Of a stretch of DNA of 64,000 nucleotides, positions 7,664 through 17,188 are shown one piece after another. The stretch is from positions 1 through 64,000 of the forward strand of contig CAJXVM010000019.1 of NCBI GenBank assembly GCA_913061095.1, written 5' to 3'. Every line of letters begins with the position of its first letter. Position 1 is the stretch's first letter. Below the pieces are notes generated by a model. The model saw only the letters and a program-made list of their open reading frames with translations, did not search any database and was not told the origin of the DNA. Both the position numbers and the translations under genes were made by a program. This DNA comes from an uncultured Ignavibacteria bacterium. Its GTDB lineage: Bacteria > Bacteroidota > Ignavibacteria > SZUA-365.

Positions 7664-9519
7664 CAGGAATTCCCTTTGCGTAATTCAACGATGCGCGCGC
7701 GGGCCTCGGGGGCCAGCGGCGAATGCGGATATTCGGTAAGCAGCCGCTGGTAGAGCTCCGTGGCGGCCGCGGGGTCGCCGAGCTCCTCTTCCTGCAGCTG
7801 CGCATAATGAAACAGCCCGCGATCACGGAGGAAACTCTCGTCGCGCGTGTCGAGAAACGCCGCATAGGTGGCGGCCGCCTCCCGCGGTTTGCCGATGCGA
7901 CGCTGCAGGGAAGCGCGCTTCAGGTAAGCAAGATCGGCGATGTCGTTCGCAGCGAAGGTCTCGATGATCTCGCCGGCAACCGCGGCTGCCTCCGAGAATT
8001 TCTTCTGCCGCTCGAGCAGCAGCGCCTCTGCGTAGCGTTTGAGGGGGATCTCGCCGGGACGCCGGTACTGCGCGATCAGCGCCGTCAGGTCCAGCGCGTC
8101 ATTCGCGATGTCCGTGCCCACGTCCTCGGTCAGCGGCTCGAGCTGCGTGACCACCGTGTCGAATTCCCCCATGAAGAAAAACGCTTCCGCGATTTTGTAG
8201 CGCAGCTCCCGCCGCTGCTGCTCCTCGATCTGCTTCGAGGGAAGCACGGCGTCGTACTGCGCGATGGCGCCTTCGATGTCGCCGCGCGCCAGCAGGATGT
8301 CGCCGATCAGGATATCGGCGTCGGCCTTGCCGAACACATTGCGGCGGTTCTCGGAAATGCGCTCGAGCACGTCGAGCGCGCCATCAGTGTCGCCGAAGCG
8401 GTGAAACTTAATGTAGCCGATGCGATAGAGGCTTTCGCTGGCGACGGGCTGATTGCTGTACTTTTCGGCAACTTCCTCATACAGCTGGATCGCGCCCTGG
8501 TAAGAGCTGACGGACTCCGTGCTCGGGAAGCGCGTGCCGCCACCGGACAGCTCATCGGGCATGCCCTCGCGCGCATACAGTTCCTCAAGGCTGCGCGCCC
8601 GGTAGAATTCCGCCTGCGGAAGAAAGGCCGCGTCTGGATACTCCTCGACGGCATCCCCGTAGGCCTTCGCGGCAGCGCGGTACTCCCTGTCGTTGTAGGC
8701 GCGCGATGCGAACTTGATGATCTCCATACCACCGGCATCCTTCAGGTCGTCAATCCCCCGGTACACCCTGTACGCGGAGGCATAATCCTTCCGCTCCATG
8801 TACAGCCATGCGAGAAGGTAGCGAAGCACCTCGCTTTCGGGATATTCGTCGACATGCTCGCGCGCCTGGTCAACCGCCGCATCCAGCGCCGATGGGATCT
8901 CGGAATACATGGTCAGCTGCTGCTGGATCTGGTACAGCGCCTGCGGAACAGTGCGGAGGTAGTTCAGGTACTCGTCCATCGCGGTTTCGAAATCCATGTT
9001 CATGGCGCTGGCGCGCGCGATTTCGAAGGCGAAAAGCTGCGGGGACCCCAGCGCCTCGCGTCCCCGGCGCAGGTACTCGATGCCGCGCTCGTACTGCCGC
9101 GCATTGATGCACTGATCGGCGATCTGCGAGTACACCTGTCCGTTGCGGGGATTCATGCCGATGGCCGTCTCCCAGTCCGCCCGGGCGCTGTCGGTGTTGT
9201 CCTTCTGAAGATGGATCCCGCCCCGGTACACCCAGAGCTGCACTTCACCCGTCTGCCGTTTCATGCGCTCCGTCAGCAGCGCGATGACGTCGTCATAGCG
9301 CTTCAGGGCCGTGAGCGAGCGCCGCACGCCCTCGAAATAGGCGGAGTTGAGCGGGCTCTGACGGTAGAGATCCCGGTAGAATCGCAGGGCGTCTTCGTAC
9401 TTCCCGGCCTGCTCGTAGCTCTGGGCAAGGCGCAGCGTGCTGCGTTCGTCCGCAGTCTGCGCCGTCAGCGACTGCAGGCCTGTCAGAATCAGAAACGCGA
9501 TGAAAACACTGTATTTCAT
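7663..9519 (-). CDS. exported TPR-repeat protein
   Basis: About 618 aa. I chose the ATG at 9519 because it opens a good signal peptide (KYSVFIAFLILTGLQSLTAQ); an in-frame upstream ATG would add 14 residues before it. The rest is alpha-helical with many TPR units, for example AQSYEQAGKYEDALRFYRDLYR, IGYIKFHRFGDTDGALDVLER and ELYQRLLTEYPHSPLAPEAR at the end. TPR arrays are protein-binding scaffolds, here probably periplasmic. It is coupled by overlap to the conserved exported gene downstream, so both may belong to one envelope complex. Confidence 0.85.
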   Translation of the reverse strand: MKYSVFIAFLILTGLQSLTAQTADERSTLRLAQSYEQAGKYEDALRFYRDLYRQSPLNSAYFEGVRRSLTALKRYDDVIALLTERMKRQTGEVQLWVYRGGIHLQKDNTDSARADWETAIGMNPRNGQVYSQIADQCINARQYERGIEYLRRGREALGSPQLFAFEIARASAMNMDFETAMDEYLNYLRTVPQALYQIQQQLTMYSEIPSALDAAVDQAREHVDEYPESEVLRYLLAWLYMERKDYASAYRVYRGIDDLKDAGGMEIIKFASRAYNDREYRAAAKAYGDAVEEYPDAAFLPQAEFYRARSLEELYAREGMPDELSGGGTRFPSTESVSSYQGAIQLYEEVAEKYSNQPVASESLYRIGYIKFHRFGDTDGALDVLERISENRRNVFGKADADILIGDILLARGDIEGAIAQYDAVLPSKQIEEQQRRELRYKIAEAFFFMGEFDTVVTQLEPLTEDVGTDIANDALDLTALIAQYRRPGEIPLKRYAEALLLERQKKFSEAAAVAGEIIETFAANDIADLAYLKRASLQRRIGKPREAAATYAAFLDTRDESFLRDRGLFHYAQLQEEELGDPAAATELYQRLLTEYPHSPLAPEARARIVELRKGNS

Positions 9520-9726
9520 TGAACTGCTCGATCGAAAAATGGCGTTCATGTATCCGTCCATTATATGAAGAATTCCCGAGTCGACACAATGAGTACCCGA
9601 TTACCGACCGGTGCCGGAAATCGGAGGATACGCAGAATTTTTCGCTCCCGAACGGTGTTGTGCATAGTGGCCCCGCGCAATGCTGTTGCGCAGCGAAGCC
9701 CCGATATGTAACTTGTTTGATTGCCT

Positions 9727-10911
9727 ATGAGTGCGGAACACAAAATACTCGCTGTCTTTGGATCGACCGGATCCATCGGACGCAACACGCTCGAAGTGGT
9801 GCGCCGCCATCCGGAGCATTTTTCCGTGCGGTATCTGACGGGCAACAGCAACGCCGATCTGATGATCGAACAGGTGAAGGAATTCCGTCCCGCCGCCGTG
9901 GCCGTGACCGACGGCGAGGCCCGGCGGAAGGTGCGTGACGCGGTGGGAGAACAGGCCGAGGTGCTTGACGGCAGCGGACTGACCGAACTGGCCGCACGCG
10001 AGGATTATCACACCATGGTCAGCAGTCTCGTCGGATTCGCTGGACTGCTCCCGACCACCGAGGCGATCCGCGCTGGAAAGCATATCGCACTGGCGAACAA
10101 GGAGACGCTGGTGGTCGCCGGAGAAGTCATTACCGGCCTCCTCCGCGAACACGGCGTGCAACTCGTACCGATCGACAGCGAGCACAGCGCCATCCAGCAA
10201 TGCATCGTGGGCGAACCGGCACAGAGCGTAGCGCGCATCATCCTGACGGCCAGCGGCGGTCCTTTCCGGGGACGCAGCGCCGCCGAACTCGAGCATGTCA
10301 CGCCCGCCGACGCGCTCAAACATCCGAACTGGAGCATGGGCAGCAAGATCAGCATCGATTCCGCAACGCTGATGAACAAGGGGCTCGAAGTGATCGAGGC
10401 CCACTGGCTCTTCGACGTCGCGCCCGGCGACATCGACGTCGTCGTCCACCCCCAGAGCATCATTCATTCCATGGTGGAGTTCTCCGACGGTTCGCTCAAG
10501 GCGCAGCTCGGGGTACCCGACATGAAAATCCCCATTCATTACGCGCTGACCTGGCCCGACCGCATCGCGGCGGATTACGAGCGGGCGGACATGGCGCGCA
10601 TCGGAACGCTGACCTTCGAGGAGCCCGACCGCGAGACTTTTCCCTGCCTGCAGCTCGCCTTTGACAGCCTGCAGGCGGGCGGCACGGCTCCGGCGGTCCT
10701 GAACGCCGCCAACGAGGTGGGCGTCGCCGCCTTCCTGCGCGGTGACATCCCCTTTCCCGGCATCCCCGCCGTGATCGCGGACGCTCTCGATCGCTGCGAC
10801 ATCCGTCCCGCCGACACGCTCGAAACCGTGGTGGAAGCGGATCGCGAAGCGCGGGAATTCGCGGAGGCCTCCCTGCCGCATTATTCATCGGTTACAACGA
10901 CCCGGACATAG
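9727..10911 (+). CDS. dxr: 1-deoxy-D-xylulose 5-phosphate reductoisomerase
   Basis: A 394-aa enzyme of the MEP isoprenoid pathway that converts DXP to MEP with NADPH. The NADPH-binding motif GSTGSIG is near the N-terminus. ALANKETLV, the metal-ligand region PIDSEHSA, the flexible loop TASGGPF, and NWSMGSKISIDSATLMNKGLE are all typical and intact. Length matches the family. It lies six bases upstream of rseP on the same strand, an arrangement seen in many bacteria (dxr-rseP), so the two probably share a transcript. Confidence 0.97.
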   Translation: MSAEHKILAVFGSTGSIGRNTLEVVRRHPEHFSVRYLTGNSNADLMIEQVKEFRPAAVAVTDGEARRKVRDAVGEQAEVLDGSGLTELAAREDYHTMVSSLVGFAGLLPTTEAIRAGKHIALANKETLVVAGEVITGLLREHGVQLVPIDSEHSAIQQCIVGEPAQSVARIILTASGGPFRGRSAAELEHVTPADALKHPNWSMGSKISIDSATLMNKGLEVIEAHWLFDVAPGDIDVVVHPQSIIHSMVEFSDGSLKAQLGVPDMKIPIHYALTWPDRIAADYERADMARIGTLTFEEPDRETFPCLQLAFDSLQAGGTAPAVLNAANEVGVAAFLRGDIPFPGIPAVIADALDRCDIRPADTLETVVEADREAREFAEASLPHYSSVTTTRT

Positions 10912-10917
10912 ATTCTC

Positions 10918-12240
10918 ATGGAAGCATTCGCAAATATTCTCAGTCAGATATTCTATTTCATCATCATCATCGGCGTGCTGGTGCTGATACACGAACTCGG
11001 CCACTTCCTCGCCGCCAAGGCGTTCGGCATGCGGGTCGAGCGTTTCTCCATCGGCTTCCCGCCGCGGGCCTTTGGCAAGCAGATCGGGGATACGGATTAC
11101 TGCGTCTCCTGGCTGCCCATCGGCGGATATGTGAAAATTTCCGGGATGATCGACGAAAGCATGGACACCGAGCATCTCGAGAAGGAACCGGAACCGTATG
11201 AATTCCGTGCGAAGCCCGTCTGGCAGCGCATCATCGTCATCACGGCGGGCGTGATCATGAATATCCTGCTGGCGATCGCGATTTTCTGGGGATTGAATGT
11301 CGTTCAGGGCACGGTGCATCATAAAAACACCACCATCGGACACGTGCAGGAGGGCAGCGTCGCGGCGGCCTATGACCTGCGGTCCGGTGACCGGATCGAA
11401 CGCCTCAACGGAGAGCCCGTCGAGACGTGGGAAGGCATTCGTGAGGGTGTGCTGTACTCCCAGCTGTCCGAGGATCTGAGCATGACCGTCACGCGCAGCG
11501 GCGGTACGACCGGCATAACCGTGCCCGCGAAAAAGCTCGAGGGACTTGGTGTGGACGACTTCGGCATTTCACCGGAGGGTGCCGAGACTTTCATCGGCGG
11601 GGTGGAGCCGGGGCTGCCGGCCTCGCGTGCCGGCATGGAGGAAGGCGATGTGATCGTCAGCATCGACAACGTGCCGATTTTCCTGCCCGCGGATGTTATC
11701 CGCGTCGTGAGCCGGAATCCGGGGAGTTCCATCGATATCGTCTGGGAGCGCGACGGCAGGGCCATGCAGGCAAAGGTCACCCCGACGGACAACGGGAAAA
11801 TCGGCATCATCCCGGTGCCGCGCATCCCGGGTCCGGTGGAGACCGTCCGCTACGGTGTATTCGAGGCGCTCGGGGTTGGTGTGACGGGACTTATCCGCAT
11901 CACCGACATTTTCCTGACCAACATCTGGCATATCATCATCGGCGAGGCGAGCTTCAAACAGAGCATCGGCGGACCGGTAAAGATCGCCGAGATGGCCGCG
12001 CAGTCCGCCGAGGCCGGCATCGTCAGCTTCCTCAGTCTCATGGCGCTGCTCAGCATCAGTCTCGCCATCATCAACATCTTCCCCATCCCGGCGCTCGACG
12101 GCGGGCACCTCGTGTTTCTGATTTACGAGGGGCTGTTCCGCCGCGAGGTGCCGAACAGAATCAAGATCGCCCTGCAGCAGGTCGGCATGGTGCTGCTGCT
12201 CGCACTGATGCTGTTCGTGATTTACAACGATATTTTCTGA
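10918..12240 (+). CDS. rseP: RseP-type site-2 intramembrane metalloprotease
   Basis: A 440-aa inner-membrane zinc protease. The catalytic HELGH (His25, Glu26, His29) is in the first transmembrane helix. Two PDZ-like regions follow (around LRSGDRIERLNGEPV and AGMEEGDVIVSIDNVPI), and the third zinc ligand is in NIFPIPALDGGH near the C-terminus. RseP cleaves anti-sigma factors and leftover signal peptides within the membrane. The start lies six bases after the dxr stop. Length and topology are those of the normal family. Confidence 0.96.
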   Translation: MEAFANILSQIFYFIIIIGVLVLIHELGHFLAAKAFGMRVERFSIGFPPRAFGKQIGDTDYCVSWLPIGGYVKISGMIDESMDTEHLEKEPEPYEFRAKPVWQRIIVITAGVIMNILLAIAIFWGLNVVQGTVHHKNTTIGHVQEGSVAAAYDLRSGDRIERLNGEPVETWEGIREGVLYSQLSEDLSMTVTRSGGTTGITVPAKKLEGLGVDDFGISPEGAETFIGGVEPGLPASRAGMEEGDVIVSIDNVPIFLPADVIRVVSRNPGSSIDIVWERDGRAMQAKVTPTDNGKIGIIPVPRIPGPVETVRYGVFEALGVGVTGLIRITDIFLTNIWHIIIGEASFKQSIGGPVKIAEMAAQSAEAGIVSFLSLMALLSISLAIINIFPIPALDGGHLVFLIYEGLFRREVPNRIKIALQQVGMVLLLALMLFVIYNDIF

Positions 12241-12290
12241 GCGGTCACCCGCCGTTGAACGTATCGGGAGCGTGGGGCGCTCATGCGTGT

Positions 12291-12310
12291 CCCCACGCTG
12301 ACGCGTGGGG
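12291..12310. repeat. REP-like hairpin CCCCACGC
   Basis: Inverted repeat CCCCACGC / GCGTGGGG with a TGAC loop. It is preceded by a looser copy (GTGGGGCGCTCATGCGTG). The same hairpin occurs at 17235-17254. It sits just after rseP and may stabilise or end its transcript. Confidence 0.6.
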
Positions 12311-12355
12311 TTACTCTTTTCAGGAATGATATCGGGATGGAATCATCGCGGCGGG

Positions 12356-12430
12356 TTCCGGAACGGGCGGAGGCGATCAGCGCGGCGGATTCCGGAACGG
12401 GCGGAGGCGATCAGCGCGGCGGTTTCCGGA
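12356..12430. repeat. 34-bp tandem repeat
   Basis: Two exact or near-exact 34-bp units (12356-12389 and 12390-12423) beginning TTCCGGAACGGGCGG, plus seven bases of a third. They fill most of the gap between rseP and rex, which holds no gene. Confidence 0.8.
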
Positions 12431-12519
12431 AAATGGCCGATTCGTTGGATCGGCCCTACCATCCAGCATTCTGCAATGATTATCGGTACACGACCAATTC
12501 CGCGGATCTTTATTCGATG

Positions 12520-13146
12520 TTATTCGGAAAGATTTTTCAGGTAATATGACAGCGCCATGAATCCCCCGACGATCTGCTCGTTGCGCACGCGGACGCCTTC
12601 GGGGACGTTCAGTTCGCGCGGGGTGAAATTCCAGATTGCGCGCACGCCGGCATTAACCGCGATGTCGGTCAACTCCTGCGCGCTGTCCTTGGGAACGGTG
12701 AGGATGATGAGCTTGATCTGATGTTTCTGAATCATCGAGGCGAGGCGGAAGACAGATACGACCTCGTACGGACCGATCATGCTCCCGATCTTGGAGGGAT
12801 CGTTGTCGAGCACGCCGGCGATTTTCAGTCCGTAGTGCTCGAACCCGGGATAGGTGGCGAGCGCCGTGCCGAGATGTCCGCCGCCGACGACCAGCGCCTC
12901 GGTCACATCCTGCAGTCCGAGAAATTCCTCGATGCGCTGCCGCAGAGCGGAGATGCCGTATCCCTGGTTCTGTCTGCCGCGGATCTGCAGATCGGCCATG
13001 TCCTTGCGAACGAGCGTCTCATTGATCTCGAGGATTTCGGAAAGTTCGCGTGATGAAATGTACTCTCTGCCCAGTTCCTCGAAGGCGCTGAGGATCTGAT
13101 GATATCGCGGAAGCCGGCGAAATGCGGCCTTTGAAATTCGGTCCAT
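12520..13146 (-). CDS. rex: redox-sensing transcriptional repressor Rex
   Basis: A 208-aa protein. The N-terminal winged helix has the Rex signature RLPRYHQIL ... ISSRELSEILEINETLVRKDMADL ... GYGI. The C-terminal Rossmann domain has GGGHLGTALA and VLDNDPSKIG. Rex reads the NADH/NAD+ ratio and represses fermentative or respiratory genes when NADH is low. No clear Rex operator palindrome was found in its own upstream region. It is monocistronic, with the DUF2851 gene upstream on the same strand and a repeat-rich gap between. Confidence 0.95.
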   Translation of the reverse strand: MDRISKAAFRRLPRYHQILSAFEELGREYISSRELSEILEINETLVRKDMADLQIRGRQNQGYGISALRQRIEEFLGLQDVTEALVVGGGHLGTALATYPGFEHYGLKIAGVLDNDPSKIGSMIGPYEVVSVFRLASMIQKHQIKLIILTVPKDSAQELTDIAVNAGVRAIWNFTPRELNVPEGVRVRNEQIVGGFMALSYYLKNLSE

Positions 13147-13291
13147 GATACGATTCCTGCTGATGGGATGTCTGGCCTGAGCGTTCGGCCGTGTTCATGT
13201 GGGATGCGGATCCGCACAATACGATCCGCCTTCCCCGAAAATGCTTCTGCTGTATTTGCGAACGATTTCACGAAAAAATAGTGTTTCCGGG

Positions 13292-13365
13292 CCACGGATT
13301 CAACCCCGGCCGGCTTTTCCGAAGTGTCTTCGGACCACGGATTCAACCCCGGCCGGCTTTTCCGA
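13292..13365. repeat. 31-bp direct repeat pair
   Basis: An identical 31-bp sequence (begins CCACGGATTCAACCCC) occurs at 13292-13322 and 13335-13365. The second copy covers the last codons of the DUF2851 gene and the first lies just outside it. This could be a small duplication of the gene's 3' end. Confidence 0.8.
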
Positions 13366-14674
13366 GCAGACAGTCGCCGCAGCGGCCCGGTGTGCAGAAG
13401 CCGGTGTACAGCTCGATCATGCCCTGCTGACGGACCGCGTGATCGCACGTGAGCTCCAGCGCCCGCGTGACGATACGCGTGTGCCGGTTTTCCGGCGATG
13501 GTGAAAGCCCGAAGAACAGCGCGGCCGCGGCGCGGGCAAGGCGGTCGCGCCCTTTCGCTCGCGCGTACAGATGCACGCTCGGCGCCAGCACATTCACGGC
13601 GAATTCGAACATACGCTCGGGACCCGGACTGCCGGTGCGCACGCGGGATGCGAACAGCGGCGCGAAAGATGCGGGGGATGCCACCCCTTCATCGATGACG
13701 GTGAACAGGGCGCGCCACCAGGCGGGACGATCGATCTGCGGCGCCCAGTCGGCCAGCCAGCGCATGCGCGGCCGGGGCCGGTTGCCGGGCAGAACGCCGG
13801 AGACATTCCAGTCGTGTGCGGTGGAGAGGAGTAATTCCTGGCGGACGGCGGGACGGGCGGCGGAAAGCTCGCGCAGGGGTACCGCGCGCGCGAGACGCTC
13901 GAACCCATCTTCATTCCCGCCGTAGCCGGCGGCCCGCGCGAACGCCTCGTACACCGCCTGCCGGAATGCATCGGCAGACGGCATGTCTTCGGCCAGCCGC
14001 TCCCAGCGCACCTCCAGCCGCGCGCGTTTGCGATTGAAGCGCTCCGCCGCCGCGAGCGTGATCATGGCGTCGGCGCGCTGCGGATCGGGCCGTTCGAAGC
14101 CGGAACGGCAGCGAAGCGGCGAACGCGACTGACGCGCCCGCGCCCATGCCCCGCGCAGCGGCTCCTGCATCTGGGTCGAGAGCACGACCAGCGGCGGACC
14201 GCCGGCGCCGCGGTTTTCGGCATACAGACAGACATGGAGAATGACATCATCATAGCGCGCATTGAGATGGTGGCGGTGACGATGCCAGTCGCTCTCGCGC
14301 ACATGTACTTCGATGCTGCCGCGACGCAGCACGCCGTCGATCACCACGGTGGCATCGAGAAAATCCGGACCGTCGTGCCGGTTGCGCCGCCCGGCGTCGA
14401 GCACGCGCACATCCTCCCCGCCTCGTGCTGTGAAGTGCCGCTCGGGATGCAGCTCACGCAGCCAGATGCCGATGACATGCTCTTCCGGCACCGCGGGACG
14501 CCGCTCGCGGATCGCCTGCGCCGGAAACGCCTGCGCCGGAAACGCCTGCGCCGGAAACGCCTGCGCCGGAAACGCCTGCGCCGGAAACGCCTGCACCGGA
14601 TCATGCGGCCTCTGATGGATGTGCGGTGGATGATGTGTGAGACGGATAACGGACACGGTGCTCCCAGATTCCAT
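13343..14674 (-). CDS. DUF2851 family protein
   Basis: About 443 aa. The family core is clear: EEHVIGIWLRELHP, the motif NRHDGPDFLDATVVIDG, SIEVHVRESDWHRHRHH and YDDVILHVCLY. The C-terminal Cys pattern is YTGFCTPGRCGDCLLG. DUF2851 is found mostly in Bacteroidota/Chlorobiota and has no known function; the acidic/His motif hints at a nuclease-like fold but this is not proven. The first ATG is at 14674; a GTG at 14722 would extend the product. Residues about 29-53 are five QAFPA repeats absent from typical members. It is the last gene after GT9, lipoprotein and rpe. Confidence 0.8.
   Translation of the reverse strand: MESGSTVSVIRLTHHPPHIHQRPHDPVQAFPAQAFPAQAFPAQAFPAQAFPAQAIRERRPAVPEEHVIGIWLRELHPERHFTARGGEDVRVLDAGRRNRHDGPDFLDATVVIDGVLRRGSIEVHVRESDWHRHRHHLNARYDDVILHVCLYAENRGAGGPPLVVLSTQMQEPLRGAWARARQSRSPLRCRSGFERPDPQRADAMITLAAAERFNRKRARLEVRWERLAEDMPSADAFRQAVYEAFARAAGYGGNEDGFERLARAVPLRELSAARPAVRQELLLSTAHDWNVSGVLPGNRPRPRMRWLADWAPQIDRPAWWRALFTVIDEGVASPASFAPLFASRVRTGSPGPERMFEFAVNVLAPSVHLYARAKGRDRLARAAAALFFGLSPSPENRHTRIVTRALELTCDHAVRQQGMIELYTGFCTPGRCGDCLLGKAGRG
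14513..14600. repeat. 15-bp coding repeat (QAFPA)
   Basis: CGCCTGCGCCGGAAA is repeated five times in perfect tandem (14513-14587), plus a degenerate sixth copy, inside the DUF2851 gene. It is in frame (15 bp = 5 codons), so copy-number changes would lengthen or shorten the protein without a frameshift. Confidence 0.9.
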
Positions 14675-14745
14675 GTGATGGAAATGCAACACTGCGCCCC
14701 GGCCCGGAGTTCCCCCCTGCACGAAGAACCACTGCCGGCAGGGAC

Positions 14746-15417
14746 TCAGGCGCCGCGCAGCGCCTCGATGTAGGAAGCGTAGTCGCCTGAGCGGAAGACC
14801 GCCGAACCGGAGACGAGAATATCCGCCCCGGCGCGCAGCAGATCCCCCGCGTTGTCGCGCGTAACGCCGCCATCGACCTCGATGCGCAGATCCTCGAATC
14901 CCCGCTTATCTGCACGCGCACGCAGGTCGGCGATTTTCTCCAGTGCGCGCGGGATGAAACGCTGCCCGCCGAAACCGGGATTCACGCTCATGACGAGCAC
15001 CATCTCGATCTCCCCGAGGATGTCGTCGAGCAGCGCCACCGGCGTGGCGGGATTGATGCTCACCCCCGCCGGGATGTCCAGCGTGTGAATTCCCTGCACA
15101 GTGCGATGCAGATGCGCGCAGGTCTCCTGATGCACCGTGAGGATGTCCGCGCCCGCATCCCGGAAGGCCTGGAGATACCGGTCGGGATCGCTGATCATCA
15201 GGTGCACGTCCAGCGGACGCGAGGCGTGCCGCTTGATGGCCTCGACGATGAGCGGACCGATGGTGATGTTCGGCACGAAATGACCGTCCATGACGTCCAC
15301 GTGCAGGAGATCGGCACCGGCCTCCTCGATGGCGTGCACCTCCTCGGCGATGCACGCGAAGTCGCATGACAGCAGTGAAGGCGCGATAAGGGGACGGCGG
15401 TCGGGGATGCGGTTCAT
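14746..15417 (-). CDS. rpe: ribulose-phosphate 3-epimerase
   Basis: A 223-aa TIM-barrel enzyme that interconverts ribulose 5-phosphate and xylulose 5-phosphate in the pentose phosphate pathway. Signature motifs: APSLLSCDF, LHVDVMDGHFVPNITIGP, DVHLMI, VMSVNPGFGGQ and EVDGGV, with the catalytic Asp residues and metal-binding His present. The start codon overlaps the stop of the upstream lipoprotein gene (ATGA), so translation is coupled. Confidence 0.97.
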   Translation of the reverse strand: MNRIPDRRPLIAPSLLSCDFACIAEEVHAIEEAGADLLHVDVMDGHFVPNITIGPLIVEAIKRHASRPLDVHLMISDPDRYLQAFRDAGADILTVHQETCAHLHRTVQGIHTLDIPAGVSINPATPVALLDDILGEIEMVLVMSVNPGFGGQRFIPRALEKIADLRARADKRGFEDLRIEVDGGVTRDNAGDLLRAGADILVSGSAVFRSGDYASYIEALRGA

Positions 15418-15935
15418 GGTGTCTCCGCGATGCGTGTGAAATGCAGCTTGTAGAGGGGTTTGCCGGTCAGTATCTGCAGACGGTCTCCGGAAAAGCGTGC
15501 CCGTTCTCCCGGGCGCTGCAGCGTGATGGCGGTCATGTAGAGCGTGTCGCCCGAGTAATACAGCTCGAATATATCCCCCGGCTGGTCCTTGCCGTTGAAC
15601 AGGGTTATCAGCCGGACGCTGTCACCGGAGACCTCGTAGCGGCAGGCGCCTTCGCCCGCGAGTCCCTCCTGTCCGACTGCAGCCGAGTCTCCCTCCATGA
15701 AGCGCACGAGACTCCCGTCACCGTTTTTCCAGCGGCCGCGGATCAGCTCGGCGACATCGGGATCATCCTCCCCGCCACCGCAGCCGGAAAGCAGCGACAG
15801 CATGACTGCGATGAGAGGGATCGCAGCGAGAGCGGCACGGCGGAATATACCGGCATGGCCGAATACAACGGCTGCAGGGACAATCCCGGCAGCTGGGGAT
15901 TTCGATCGGGAATGGGGACGATGCCGGATGCTCAT
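15414..15935 (-). CDS. small lipoprotein, unknown function
   Basis: A 173-aa protein with a long basic N-terminus, a hydrophobic stretch (AALAAIPLIAVMLSLL) and the lipobox LSGC. The rest is predicted beta-rich (FELYYSGDTLYM, YKLHFTRIAE) with alternating charged and aromatic residues, similar to lipocalin-like lipoproteins of Bacteroidota. It overlaps its neighbours by four bases on both sides (GT9 upstream, rpe downstream), so it is the middle gene of a tight operon. No specific function is inferred. Confidence 0.75.
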   Translation of the reverse strand: MSIRHRPHSRSKSPAAGIVPAAVVFGHAGIFRRAALAAIPLIAVMLSLLSGCGGGEDDPDVAELIRGRWKNGDGSLVRFMEGDSAAVGQEGLAGEGACRYEVSGDSVRLITLFNGKDQPGDIFELYYSGDTLYMTAITLQRPGERARFSGDRLQILTGKPLYKLHFTRIAETP

Positions 15936-17098
15936 GATGCCTGATCCCTGCGCACGGTGGGAATGATGGTGTCGGCGTGGTCACGCACCGCCGCGGCGAT
16001 GCTGTCGAGGTCGATCATGTCGATGCATTCGAGGTTGTACGGACAGCGCTTCTTCCAGCAGGGCGCGCAGTGCAGTCCTTCCGGGATGAACTTCTGCCCG
16101 CGCTCGTAGAGGTCGATTTCCTCCCAGCAGGAGAGGCCGAACCAGGCGAGCACGTGCTTGCGCAGCGCGATGGCAAGATGCATGCCGAAGCTGTCGCCGG
16201 TCACGACGATGTCGGCCAGGTTTTCGTAGCAGACGCCGCGGCGCAGCCCCTCTTCGGTCGGGGTGGATATGAGTCGGCCGCCGAGCCCCGACGGCTTGAG
16301 CCGCGCCATGATCTCGGCGTTGCGCTCCGTGTCTTCCGGTCCTCCCAGCAGGAGGAAGACCAGCCGTTCGTCCGCGGCGAGGCGCGTGATCAGCTCCACG
16401 TGCTGCTCGACGGTCATTTTTTTGTTCGGATACAGCTCCGAGCAGCCCGTGTTGAATCCCACCGCGACGCGGTCGTCCAGCCCCCACTCCGCGCGCAGCT
16501 GCGCACAGAACTGCCGTTCCTCCTCGCCGAGTTCGAGGATGTACGGATCGCGCTCGTAGGGCAGCATCCAGCTTTCCGCGAGGATGTCCTGTCCCGTGCG
16601 CGTATTGACGCGGAACTTGAGATTGTCGTCGAGTCCCATGCGGAAATTGTACTCCGCTTCGGGATTGGCGGGCACGATCTGTCCCCGTCGGGATATCGTG
16701 AATCCGCGGATTTCCTTCGCGTTGAGCGAAGCCGCGAACGCGCAGGCGTCGAGCGACTTGTCGGCGTTGAGTACCACGTCGAGCTCCTGCTGCTGCAGGA
16801 TGAGGCGGCTGACGTCGTCCCACACGAACGTGCGGTCGACGAGGGGATTGTGATCAAGCAGGCGCAGGGCGTTTTTTCGTGTGATCCAGAACACCTGGCT
16901 CACCGGCCAGCGGCGCTTGATGCCTGCCAGCTGCGCCGTCGTCATCACCACATCGCCCATCGCGTCGAGATTGACGATGAGCACCCGCGTGCCGATGGGC
17001 TCGGGATGCCGGCAGCCCTCGCTGCAGTCCTCACCAGGGAAGCAGGGTTTGTAGCCGTTGAAATGCTTGCAGTCGACGCCGTTTGTATCGAAAGTCAT
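15932..17098 (-). CDS. glycosyltransferase family 9 (heptosyltransferase-like)
   Basis: A 388-aa protein. The GT9 core starts at RVLIVNLDAMGDVVMTT and includes GFNTGCSELYPNKKMT, LLLGGPEDTERN and VTGDSFGMHLAIALRK, the ADP-heptose-type nucleotide-sugar site. Family members add heptose or related sugars to the LPS core. It has an added Cys-rich N-terminus (DCKHF ... CFPGEDCSEGC) and a C-terminal cluster (HCAPCWKKRCPYNLEC), both of which look metal-binding. First gene of the operon with lipoprotein, rpe and DUF2851. Confidence 0.85.
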   Translation of the reverse strand: MTFDTNGVDCKHFNGYKPCFPGEDCSEGCRHPEPIGTRVLIVNLDAMGDVVMTTAQLAGIKRRWPVSQVFWITRKNALRLLDHNPLVDRTFVWDDVSRLILQQQELDVVLNADKSLDACAFAASLNAKEIRGFTISRRGQIVPANPEAEYNFRMGLDDNLKFRVNTRTGQDILAESWMLPYERDPYILELGEEERQFCAQLRAEWGLDDRVAVGFNTGCSELYPNKKMTVEQHVELITRLAADERLVFLLLGGPEDTERNAEIMARLKPSGLGGRLISTPTEEGLRRGVCYENLADIVVTGDSFGMHLAIALRKHVLAWFGLSCWEEIDLYERGQKFIPEGLHCAPCWKKRCPYNLECIDMIDLDSIAAAVRDHADTIIPTVRRDQAS

Positions 17099-17188
17099 TT
17101 ATTAATTTACGCATCATTGAGGATGATTCCATATGCAGGGCTGTTGGCTGCCGAAGGTCCGCCGAAGTGCAGCGAAGGCGGGTTGGCT

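Noticed and set aside
7723-9522. 599-codon + strand frame opposite the TPR gene
   Set aside because: It is the mirror of a clear TPR protein; composition is rich in Arg, Val and Leu with no domain.
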